A stretch of DNA of 64,000 bases from Cheilinus undulatus (lineage: Eukaryota > Chordata > Actinopteri > Labriformes > Labridae), in assembly GCF_018320785.1 (NCBI RefSeq), contig NC_054866.1, positions 29,799,000 through 29,862,999 on the forward strand. The letters are read 5' to 3'. Position 1 is the stretch's first letter, and each line of letters starts with the position of its first letter. Below are positions 37,690 through 48,600 of the stretch, in pieces. The notes under the pieces were generated by a model. That model saw only the letters and a program-made list of their open reading frames with translations, was not told the origin of the DNA and did not search any database. The position numbers were made by a program, and so were the translations under genes.

Positions 37690-38345
37690 AAAAACTGTGC
37701 AGTGGGAGCTTCATGGAATGGGTTTCCATAGACAAGCAGCTGCATGCAAGCCTCACATCACCAAGTCCAAGCATCTGATGCCAAGCGCCAGATGGAGTGG
37801 TGGAAACATGTTCTGTGGAGTGACAAATCAAGAGTCTGGGATTGGTGGATGCCAAGAGAATGTTACCTGGCTGCCTGCATTGTGCCAACTGTGAAGTTTG
37901 GTGGAGGAGTGATAATGGTATGGGGCTTTTTTTCAGAGTTCCAGGCAAGGTCCTTTACCTCCAGTGAAGGCCAATCTTGTTACTTCAGCATACCAAGACA
38001 TTTCAGACAATGCTGCTCTTCCAACTTTGTTGCAACAGTTTCGAGAAGGCCCTTTTCTATTCTAACATAACTGTGCCCCAGTGCACAAAGCAAGGACTAT
38101 AAAGACATGGTTTGATGAGTTCAGTTTGGAAGAACTTGACTAGCTCACAGAGCCCTAAACCTAAACTGTATCAAGCACCTTTGGGATGAAAGGCGATTGC
38201 ATGCCAGACGTTGTGGATAGCCTTCTAAGAAGAGTGGAGGCTGTTATAGCTGCAAAGCAGGGGGTAACTCCATATTAAAGTACGTGTTTGAATACAGTGT
38301 CATTACAGTCCCTGTTGGTGTAACGGTCAAGTGGCCAAATACTTT
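37690..38345 (+). mobile_element. Tc1-like transposon remnant
   Basis: The + strand carries pieces of a Tc1 transposase in shifting frames: WWKHVLWSDKSRVWDWW, then VKFGGGVIMVWGFF (the conserved GGGSxMVWG-type block), then a CAPVHKARTIKTWFDE-like segment and a degraded DLNPIE region. Stops and frameshifts break it. The right end carries GGTCAAGTGGCCAAATACTTT, a typical Tc1 inverted-repeat end. The left boundary is uncertain. The copy is dead. Confidence 0.75.
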
Positions 38346-38452
38346 ATGATAAATACTACATGAATTATATCATAATTATATCAAAATATAAATAATACAT
38401 GAATCTCAGTGTGATAAGGAATGACAGTAAATCAGAAAAAAAGGTTAAGAGT

Positions 38453-38646
38453 GGGGTGCACGGATAGCCTAGCAGTATTAAGCGCTACCCATATATGCAG
38501 GCAGCCTGGTTCGAATCCGGCCTGTGGATTTTACCGCATGTCTCTCCCCACTCTCTCTCCCGTTTCCGACTCTATCCACTGTCCTCCTCTATGTAATAAA
38601 GGCATAAAATGCCAAAAAACAAATCTTAAAAAACAAACAAACAAAC
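38453..38646 (+). mobile_element. tRNA-derived SINE, copy C
   Basis: The head has box B GGTTCGAATCC, and the body GCATGTCTCTCCCCACTCTC is almost identical to the copy at 12,946. The tail contains ATAAAGGCATAAAATGCC and an (AAAC)n run. It is flanked by AAGGTTAAGAGT (38441-38452) and AAGGTTTAGAGT (38647-38658), a 12-bp target duplication with one mismatch. Confidence 0.87.
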
Positions 38647-38659
38647 AAGGTTTAGAGTA

Positions 38660-39764
38660 TACAAAAGGATTTTCATTGTTTTTGCATATGTAATGAAGAT
38701 TTATAACTTTAGTTGTCATCTGGAGCATTAAAACCCACCAAATCTGCTGTTCATCCTTCTATAGGGGAACTGCACTTGAAACAAGAAGCTGCTGTGTGAT
38801 CTGAGTTTTTTTTTTTTTCAATTCTGAAGAATTTGAAATAGAAAGTTGAGAGAGAGCCTTGGTATTTTGTCTTGCAGAAGTTATAAAAAAATGAAAATGA
38901 GTTAAAAAACTCAACAAGTGTCACACAATGTTTTTAATGTTTTTTGGTGAAAATAAAAATTGTAGTAGAAAAATAAATTCTGCTAAAGGTGCATTTTATC
39001 ACAATACCTGTCAGTGCAAACATTATCATTTCCACTATCATGCATTCTTAGTGTGAACTATTTTACAGTACAGATTATTCAGGCTGTTTAAAATAAAGAT
39101 GTAAATTCATATCATTAAACTGAGCCACAAGAAGACCAGTGAAGTATGTAGAGCTTCTTATGTGTACAAAAAATTTCATAATAATGACATATCATTTATA
39201 CTATCTTGCTATGAATGTTAAAGGTGCCTTAACTTTGTTTTTTTTATATTTGCATGTCAGACCCTGGTAAGAAAGCAGAGCATATAAACAACAGTCTTTT
39301 AAAACGGGTCACATGTTAAACACACGCGTAGACCCCTTGACAACCATTTAAGAAAAGGAACAAAATAAATAAATAATGAGCTTGAAGTTTCTCACAAGGA
39401 CTGAGTCAGCGACCACAATTGTCAGCAAAAGTGGCATCACCTGCACACCATAACAACACCTACGGGTTCAGAGCTGAGCCCAGACACTTGATCCTCGCCA
39501 CAGAGGGCCCCCGGGTGTCATCACTGTTGACCAGGCCTGGATCTCCATGGCCGGGGTGAAAACAAACACCAGTAACCAGAGTCTTGTGTTTGTGTGGTCA
39601 GGTGTGATAAAATCGGTCTGCTGGTTCACTCCATAAGAGCTCCAGTCTACTCTGACCTAAAAGAAGAAGAGTCTGAGCTGCCAGGACGCCACACAGGCTT
39701 GGTTCACGTCTAGTTTTGTCTCATAGTCCACATCCAAAGTCCTCTTAAAATCCTGCCTCCTCTC
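38660..39764. other. intergenic and probable 3' UTR of the CCDC195-like gene
   Basis: This stretch holds no ORF with recognisable content. Bases nearest 39,764 read on the - strand as ordinary untranslated sequence after the CCDC195-like stop. No unambiguous polyadenylation signal was picked. Confidence 0.35.
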
Positions 39765-41714
39765 TCAAGAGTCTGTCTCAGAAATGGGGGCCAGCTCTGT
39801 GGTTTTAGGCTCCTCCTGGTTCTTTGTAAGAACGGGTCTGCTGGTGTAAATATCGTCCACAGGTAGAAGGAATGTGACAGTTTTTACTTTGGTCCTAAAG
39901 ATAGAACATACACAAGTTTGAGTCAAGTATTCCTGTAATATTGTTTGAAAACCCTATTTCTGAGTGCTCGCATGCTTGTTTTTACCTGGTTTTGTGCACA
40001 TATTCCTGCAGAGAGTGCCTGTTGTTAACCTCTACTCCTCCTCTCGAGGAGTTGCCAAAGATGCCGTTTCCATGGTGATGGTGGATGCCCTCTTGCAGCC
40101 GACCCCATCCTGAGTCCCTCTGTGCTGACACGTTAGACGCCCCCTCTCTCATGGTCACACCAGACAGGTTAGAGCTAATCGAGTACCTCCGCACTGTCAT
40201 CACTGTGTTTTCTGTAAAATAATATGAAAAGATTCATTTCATAAAAGTGAAGACAGAAGACAGATCTGATTTTTTTATTTATTTATTTTTTTTTATAAAA
40301 ATGTACACTTAACAACATTCTTTGAATTAATTTTTGATTTTATCAGGTTTTTTTCCTTATGCTTGGTTTTCTTTCTGCAAATAGAAAGTGCATTTCTGTT
40401 AAAAAAAAAATTCCATCAAGAAGCAAGTGAGTTGCATTGTAGGATGTGTATGATCCAGGGGTTTATTTTTAACTAATACTAAGTGCAAAAAAGATATTCC
40501 TGAATTTTCTTACATTGTTTTATATTCCTACAATTAAAACTTTTTTGCTGAGTAATCTGAGTTTCATGATAGTATGATCCTAAATCACTGAAGTGCTCCT
40601 TTAACCTCCTGGGACCCGAGATTTTGCTTGGGGGGCATTTTTAGTTTTTCCAACTTATTTGGAATAAGTAGGACCTGATAAGTATAAGGAAGTAATTTTT
40701 ACTGAAAAATCATGTCTGCAAACGAGGACAGTAAACTTATATTGTACAACACAAAACAAAATTACTATTTCTTTACTTGAAGGAAGTAATTTTCAACAAG
40801 AATATGTTTAAATTTCCCTAAGATTTCCCAGACATTACCAAAAATAAATGTGAAAATTCTTATACATTCAATGTACAGAAGCCCTGCAGACATATATCCA
40901 TGTATTCTCGGGATTCTAACATATTTATTTCATTATTCTGGGATAAAATCTGTTTTTTCTTATGATTTTTTGTCAATGCATGCATGAATGAAATGCATGC
41001 ATGTCCTTTCAGGGCCTCTGTATTCATGTGCTTTTTTAATGTTTTTTTTTTTTTTTGTTCTGTCTCTTTGTTTTGTTTGATCTAAGGTCCAAACTGAGAC
41101 ATCTTTATTCAATAAAAATTAGTGGTTGAACATTTTTTGAAATTTGTGTCGCAAAGAAAGTGGTGATGATGGGTCTCTAGGCTAAACCAGTTGAGTCCTA
41201 CTGACGTCACTTTTCATTATGGGAACTATTGATAACTCGTTTACACACCAGATTGTAAAATTGTGTATTCAAGTTATTTTATTGTAATTGTGAATACAAT
41301 ACAATAACTTTTTCTAACACGATTATTACCTCATCATAGGCGGTATTTCTGAAGTCTACAGAGCTTCTCTGACAGTTTAAAGTTGGCTCACCCCTTGTGT
41401 CCCTCACCTTTGTATTGTCCCTCCAGCACTGGCGCAGACGCGTTCCTCCTCAGGTTGACGTAGGGGTTTTCTAGCTGCTCTGCCGCCGAGGACGCCTTAC
41501 CGACATCCCTACACGGCCTTTGCCCACCGTCCCCCCTCAGCTCCCGGTTCTCCTCCTCCAGCTTCTTGATCTCCTCGCGCATCTCCATGATGACTTGCGC
41601 CAGGCTGCGCGTGCTCTCCATAGCGCTGCTGCTACGCTGCCAGTACCACGGCTTCCCAAACACCGGAGGAGACTCACGCAGGAGGAGCTCACCGGGCTGC
41701 TGTGGCTCTAGCAT
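39765..41714 (-). CDS. ccdc195: CCDC195-like coiled-coil protein
   Basis: Three exons: 41408-41714, 39986-40211, 39765-39894. They join to 663 nt, or 220 residues, with GT-AG borders and matching phases. A short coiled coil, MEMREEIKKLEEENRELRG, is followed by a conserved VMTVRRYSISS segment and, near the end, TKVKTVTFLLPVDD. The order of coiled coil, RRYSIS and KVK-x-V-x-FLLP is what I remember of the vertebrate CCDC195 family, whose function is unknown. RRYSIS looks like a basophilic kinase site. The start is uncertain: Met at 41,714 is used here, Met at 41,822 would add 36 residues, and Met at 41,621 would match the shorter mammalian form. It lies next to dock10; I recall the human gene being near DOCK10 too, which supports the call. 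Confidence 0.65.
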
Positions 41715-41829
41715 GCTGCTCCTCTCCTCTAGTTGGGCTTTTGTGGTCCTCCTGCTGGGTGCCTGTGCGCTCAATCTCAGTCCAGATCTTGTTCTGAGGA
41801 AGATTATGTCGCCTTTCACCACTTATACA

Positions 41830-43700
41830 GCTGAGAGGGCTCCGGTGATCAGCCAGCAGCACACGGAGGATGTTTAATTTATCAGGCCTGGAGTCCAGTT
41901 TCAGGAGAACTAAGCAGGGGTCGGAAATGAAATGTGCGCTGCACAAGAGCATGCACGACGGGAGATATGCAACTTGCAGACTCACTCAAGAGTTATGGGC
42001 AATATTTCAGTCCACATTCAAAATATGTCTTGCAGCTTCACGTTTCATCTTAAGAAAGAAAAATAGGAGTTTTTTGGCACCCCTCCTTCTGAAGTCATGC
42101 CGATGTGTCTGCAGGGATTACTATGTCCTTGCTCTAAATTATTAATTAAATCTGCCAACAGAGATAAATCTAAGGACCTGAGAAAAGGCCCCCTTTAACT
42201 GTTTCGCTCTTTGGATTGAAACACTAAAACTTACACGAAATAGCAGTTTTTAAAGGTCAGATTGATTTATTATACTTTTAAAGGTACCTATATGCAACTT
42301 TCATTAATATTTGACCCAGATTTAATAATAGGCCTTTTGTTTTGGCCTGCATTTTTTAGCCTCTTTGCACCTTTTAGTTTCTTTTAAAAATAGATAGAAA
42401 TAAAGAGGGTCACTGGCAACTGAATACAGACTAAATATGTGGTCCTGGATCCAATAATGCAGTTTTTAATAAAGTTGGGGTCAAGAGGTCATCTAAAATT
42501 TCATAAAAATATGATTGATTAAAAAACTATCATATTAAAAGGAAGGAACCACAACAAAGGTCATTAAATCCAGGCAGGGTGTAGGCAAATGAAAAAAGAA
42601 GCTTAATCATACGGAAGCCCGAAGTGGACATCCATCCTTTATGTGATAATAAGTCAATTTCAGTTGTTCTCCCAAGATCTTTACTTATTTATCATGATAC
42701 TTGGAATAAAAAGGATTTTTTTCCCTTGAAAATTATTTAGTTCAAGTAAATGATTGAAATTAACTTAACAAGGAAGGCCAGACAATTCTAAGTTTAGATC
42801 TTGCGAAAACAACCAAAATTAACTTTAAATCACAAGGTAACTGTAAATTAAAATGCATGAATGCTTGTCCACTCAGGGCTCCTGTACAGTTGCCTATTTC
42901 GGGCCTTCATCAGCTGTGTTTATATGATCTGGTTCAGCAGCAAAAGTCAGTTTGTGGCAGGTTTTTACACATCATGAACAGATTAGTGTTTCTGAATGCA
43001 CTCTGCTCAGGTTGCCAAACACAGTGCAGAACTTCCTGAAAATTATATACAAAGATGTTATTCATATTTTCAGGAAGATCGATTCGCCAACAGGTAGTTT
43101 GAGATATTTACTTGTTTGTGTCCTGGCCCTAAGTAATCCGACCCTGACAGGGTCCTGGCCACCAGGAGGGAGACAGACAAGCAGTCTGAAGAGGACAGAA
43201 ACCCAATCAGTCTCCTCTTTCTGGTTCACAGAATAGGCTGCAGAGAGCGAGGGAGGAGAGAGAGAAGAGCCAGAGAGGAAGACTGATTGGCTGTGAGTTT
43301 GTGCACAGGAGGCAGGAGGTCAGTGAAACTCAATCTGCTCCTCAGGTGTACGACCAGAGAGTGAAGTTTTGGAGCTGTGAATGTGTCAGCATGTTTGTCA
43401 GCCAGGTATAAAGACAGAGAGGTGGTACGACAGAGGACTGCATGCTGGGTTTTAGTTCAGGACCACTTAACCTCTTTTCATGAGCACCACCTAAAACCTA
43501 AAGCTTAGCATCAATAAATAAACAAGCACTCTGCTGCCCTTGCTCTCTCTCTGCATGATCAGTAATTATACACAAGTGGAAAAAAGTGATACCAGATCCC
43601 AGGCAAGATCTGTCTGTATCAGAGAATGTGCTGAATTTAAATGTCCTTTTAATTTAACAAAAGTTAACCTCAAGATCTGGAATTTTATTTGCACTTAAAG
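41830..43700. other. intergenic, gene-free
   Basis: No coding region was recognised. Around 43,210-43,290 two CCAAT boxes in opposite orientation (CCCAATCAG and CTGATTGGCTG) flank a purine-rich GAGAGA tract, and a TATAAA occurs at about 43,411. This looks promoter-like, but no exon follows on the + strand that I could identify. Confidence 0.35.
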
Positions 43701-43729
43701 TTGTTTTATTATGATACAGTCTATTTTAA

Positions 43730-44270
43730 TGACTTTTAGGCATGTTTGGGCCTAAAATGAGGCCTGTAATGGTTTGAAGCCCACCTGAGATCACAATCGA
43801 GCAGGAGGGACGAGTAACACCACCCAGGTCCTGCTCTGGATGTCCTTGCATATTACCATGGATATTGGAAAATAATCTGTTCAAAGAACAATAAAGACCG
43901 CACCTTTAGTGCGGGGTGGATGTGGCGAGAAAGCACAGCCTAGGGTACTGTCCAGGTGGGTAGTAGAATTGCTACAAGCCCCTAGTACGGCTGTGAAAGT
44001 ACCAAGGGCCTAAAAATCAGCAGCACTCTCCAGGCATATCACTAAGGGCTAAAAAGGCCTGGACAAAAGAGATGCCTTCAAGCTTCATGTTGGCTACTGA
44101 GCAACACGTGTGTGACAACATGTGTCAAGCTTGACTCCAGCTCCATATGCCTAGGACTTATGCACGATTGTAAACCCTTGTGTATAAAAGTGCTGTATGA
44201 ATAAAGTTGTTATCACTGGATTCTAAAAGCCTCTGTGTGGTTATAAGGAGCTGAGGTGCACTGTGGCAAG
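43730..44270 (-). repeat. dispersed element homologous (inverted) to 56,655-57,150
   Basis: Read on the - strand, this stretch matches the copy at 56,655: shared blocks are GGGGTGGATGTGGCGAG, the CCTAGGGTA block, CTCCAGGCATATCAC and AAAAGGCC, in the same order. The left part (43,740-43,870) extends beyond the shared region and its limits are unclear. No coding potential was seen. Confidence 0.6.
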
Positions 44271-44289
44271 AAACACCAACATTCATTTT

Positions 44290-44400
44290 AAAGCTCCTGT
44301 GAGGAACTTTCGCTGTACATCAGTTATGGCGCCCTCTGTGGACTCTTTGCTGCTTGTTTCCTGTGCTTATGAAAGTAGTGCTATTTTTCTTAAAAAATCT
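44290..44400. repeat. dispersed repeat, second copy of the AAAGCTCCTG family
   Basis: It matches 4504-4650 at AAAGCTCCTGTGAGGAACTT and at the CCTCTGTGGAC block. Class unknown. Confidence 0.5.
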
Positions 44401-44743
44401 CCTCCTTTCCTCTTTTAAAAATTCAGCTTTATCACACACTGTGAATCTTTGCCATGGAAAATGTTAACTAAAGCTATTTAAACATTCTGCTGCTCATTTA
44501 TTTATCTGACATCTACCCTGCTAAAGCAGTTTCAAATACTGAGAGTTGCAATATTGAAATAAAACCGTCAATTACGGTCCTGATTGCTCTTGTAGGAAGA
44601 GAGGCAATTTGAACCACATCATAATAAAATGGCAAGTTTGCAACATCTTAGAAGTAAAACAGAACCCATGATAAGGACAGGAAATCAAGTGCTGAGGTGA
44701 TTAAATCCATGAGGCAAAATCAACTTTTGGACATTAACAAAAT

Positions 44744-44749
44744 TTTATT
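44744..44749 (-). terminator. possible polyadenylation signal of dock10
   Basis: On the - strand AATAAA lies about 0.9 kb past the dock10 stop. Another AATAAA at 44,947-44,952 is closer. Either would give a 3' UTR of 0.7-0.9 kb. Confidence 0.4.
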
Positions 44750-45645
44750 TAAATGTTATACATAAAACTTTAGTTGTTCTTTTTTAAATTCAGCTAAACA
44801 AATATTTATATATTGTATATTTTATAAAAAGAAACATTTCAAACATTTTTTAAATATTAATATTTCTTATTTACAATTCAAAACAGTACAGGAAATAATA
44901 ACAGTACAATGCAAATCCAATAATAAAAATGTTACAAAACATACGTTTTATTGTTTTTTCGGTTTGAAAATCACCAAGCTGATATTTCCAGAACGTTAGC
45001 AAGGATAAAAAGTAGCAATGTGGAGCTGCTCTACATTCAAACAGGAACGTGAGGTGCGTTCATCTCTTTAAATGCTTCTTTATGTTAGTTACAGTCCTGT
45101 AATCCAAAATCCTTTCTTTTCACATTAGTTGTCTTTCAAGTTATTTTTAGATAGTCTAAAATACCTCATGAAAAAATGTAAAAAACTGTCTTAAAATGCA
45201 CCAGGAAGATTTATTTCAAAACACAGCTGAACGCACCTCAAGCTCAGTAAGGTCACTGTTCTCTAAAGGGACAGGGTTTGTGGAGAAAAGGCGCATGTTG
45301 TGTCTTTGTGTGTATGAAAAAATGCACTGTTTGCATTGTGTGTCTCTGTGAGTTTGTAAACTGGGGGCGAGGAATCCATTCTGCACATGGGCCGGATCTC
45401 TAAAACCAAAAACAAACAGAAGCTAACAGTCCAGCCGCTTGGCCTCTAACTGTAGATAGTTGACGTTCAAACCACAAGACTAAAGACTATAACGAGCACA
45501 GTCTACACACTTCTTCTTCTTCCTTTTTTCTCTACGCTCACCATCAGTCACTGTTCCACTACTTCCACGATGCGGCTCAAACTAGCACTCCAAAAACATT
45601 CAGGGGGAAAAAATACATCCTTCTTCCTGTGAGGCTACTGGCCGT

Positions 45646-48600
45646 TCAGTAGGCGCTGTGCCGTTCCGTTCCTGGTTGTCTTGTGTGAGGAATCTGGATG
45701 GGAACAAGAATAAAAAGTACAATTCAAAAGGAGGTAAAACAGCTGTTTGGTTGTAGGATGTGAGCTTGTGAAAGTGGATTAAGCGTGTAGAAACAAGGCT
45801 TGATGTCTTTCATGGAGGACTTCGATGACATGACATACCAGTCTTAGAAAGAGTGGACAGAGAGCTGGCAGACAGAGATGAAACACTGGCAGCAAGAACA
45901 CGCTTTTGCAGCTGTAATGAGAGGAGAAGTTGCACAAAGCACAAAGCAGAGACACAACAGATGCTGATGTTCGAGAAAATGACTCTGAAAACAATGCATA
46001 AGAAAAGATGATGCCTAGTGTGCCATGCAAATGCAAATGAAAGACACTCATTGGTGGTTGCATTGTGGAACCTGCTCATTCATGATGCCTGACAGCTCCG
46101 TCAGCATGTCTCTGTAGTGAGCCCTCATCTCCTCTTGGTACTCCAGCTGGTCCTCCTTGATCAGACGCTCGTTCACATCCAGAGCCTGCCCGCATGCTTC
46201 TGCAAACTGCCTGCAGGGGGCACAGAAGGATGTGCTTAATGTAAGGTAGTGATGATTTCCTTACTTCAGTTAAGTCAATATATATATATGCTCTATATTT
46301 ATTAAAAAAATAACCAACATCACAGCTCCCAAAAGTAACAGTTTTAGCCCAAATATTAGCAGCCCCGACTGTAAGACAACCCAACTTTCAAGGAAACATT
46401 TCATGGAAAAATACCCCTTCTTATATTTGGTGAATACAGAACATTGTATCGAGTTTTGTTACTTAGAAAATCGATTTCACACAAACAAGTCATTAGAGCA
46501 CAATAAACATTAAATAAAGTACAATGGAACTTGGGCTTACTGGAGAAAAAGTAATTGATATTTTTCTTTAAAATAAATGGTTACCACTGCTTAAATTTGG
46601 GATGGACCATGTCTTTGCTAACATGCATGGGCCTCAGAAAGCTTTACCCTTTCTCCCCCCTAACGGGCAGCCTTGGTGGGATAGGAAGTTAAGCCACTGG
46701 TTGAGAATCATTAGGAATGGAGGATAGACCTTTGCTCTGTGGCTGACAAAACTGTATTTGCACAAACATATAATAGCTCATCGAAATACTAATAACATAC
46801 TTAACTGATATTGTTTTTTCAGGGCCGGTACCAATACTGATTATGAGTAGTTCATGAGACCAATAATCAATATGAGGAATTGATATGCATTATGAGAAAC
46901 AAAATGTACTAAATGTTTCTCTGACGATGTGTCAACACAGCAGCAGCAGGAAACAGGAAGTTATTCCATATGTTCACTGTGCCAGTGGCAGCCAGCCTTC
47001 AGTGTTGATTAGTTAGTGCTTGTGTGATGTATAGCCAACCAGATAGCGTTGTTGGCAGGATATCAGGTGAGCCTGTGAACAGTCTAAACAAAGCCAGAGG
47101 GAAAAACACACCTTGCAGCAGAGCCAAAGACACACACATTTTAAATAATTAATTTTATTGGAGATTGGTAAAACAAAATGCCAATAAAGATAATGGGCCA
47201 AATGCCTAATATCCAATAAACATCCAGGTTGACCTCTAGGTTATACAATGGTCTTTTGCTCTGAAAAGCTGTGATTAGGCTCATCTGTTGTGATATAATG
47301 AAATATTTTTTAAAACTGAGATCTTTTGCGTGGGTTCTGGGGGAAGATCAGGTGTTGTCAGCTACAAGGAAAAAGGACTGGAAATCACCGCTCTCCACAG
47401 ATCTGCACACAACAGGTATCATTAGAATTTTTTTTTTTCTCTAGTAAAGGGATTTTTCCTCTCTAGTTGGTCAATTTGCCAGGCATGGAGGCGATACATT
47501 TCACCAATTACTTAGTTCTGCAGACCTCTGACACGACTAGCCAGATGAAGACGTGCCAAGTGTCTGGAGTTATACAACAATCCTTTGTGTTACTGGGTCA
47601 GCAACTTTGGACTGAGGGCAGCACTGAAGGACTACAATCTTGTTTTTGTTTGGTTATGTTTGGTTATGAAAATCACTGTATTTATCTAGCTGCAGAACAA
47701 ACTCTACTCCACTGAATGATAGCTGTGCTTCTGGAAATACTGCCACACTGATCTGTATTTCTTAAGATCAGTGGTTCTCGACTGGTGGATCGGGTCCCAA
47801 AAGTGGGATGCAGGGTTGTTTCCAGTGGGTCATGAATGTGTGGGAGAAAAAAAGGTTGGTCTATCAATTTATCCCCCCCCCCCCTAATATTTTTGACAGC
47901 AAAAAGGGAAAAACAGTGTTTGACAGATTTTTCTCTGAATAACTCAGAAAATTTCGCTGTGAATCCATCTCAGTTCTCTAAGGAGTTTTCCCTGTAAACT
48001 TTTTTGGAAACTTAAGTAATTTCCCCTCAATTTTGGGGAGTTTTCTGAGGGCAGTTTCCAAGACACTTTTGGTAATATTCTCTGGGACTTTTCCTGTTAT
48101 TTGAATAAAACTCACATTGAACCAGGATGCTTTTTTTTTGTAATTTTCAACAGTAGTTATTAGAACTTTTCATTGCAGTCTTTTCCAGGAGGTTTCCATG
48201 AACATTTTAGGAATTTTCATTGGAAACATTAGACTATTCCTGAAAACCTTCCTGGAAACTGTTTTGAATTTTTATCTATAATATGTCTCATAACCTTTCA
48301 GTAATCTTCTATGGCAATTTTCTGGAAACTTTGGGCTATTTTCCTCAGTCTTTGTTGTTCATGTTCTGTGCAAATTATCTAAATTGGACTGATGCATGCA
48401 GGGTTATCTTTTAAAAAGACAATCATATCCAAACCTTCTGTGTAAGGCTAAGGAACACCATGTTTACACTGAATTGTGCCTTAAATCATACCTGAAGATC
48501 TCCTTCAGCAGTTTGACTTGGTTGTCTGGGTATTTCTTTGCATTCTTCTCCTCTAAAAAGGCTCTCGCATATGCCATGGGACCTGCATTCACCTGCAATG

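Noticed and set aside
46076-46384. 102-codon - strand ORF
   Set aside because: It is the wrong frame of the dock10 exon at 46,072-46,210; the correct frame reads [19 protein letters not shown].
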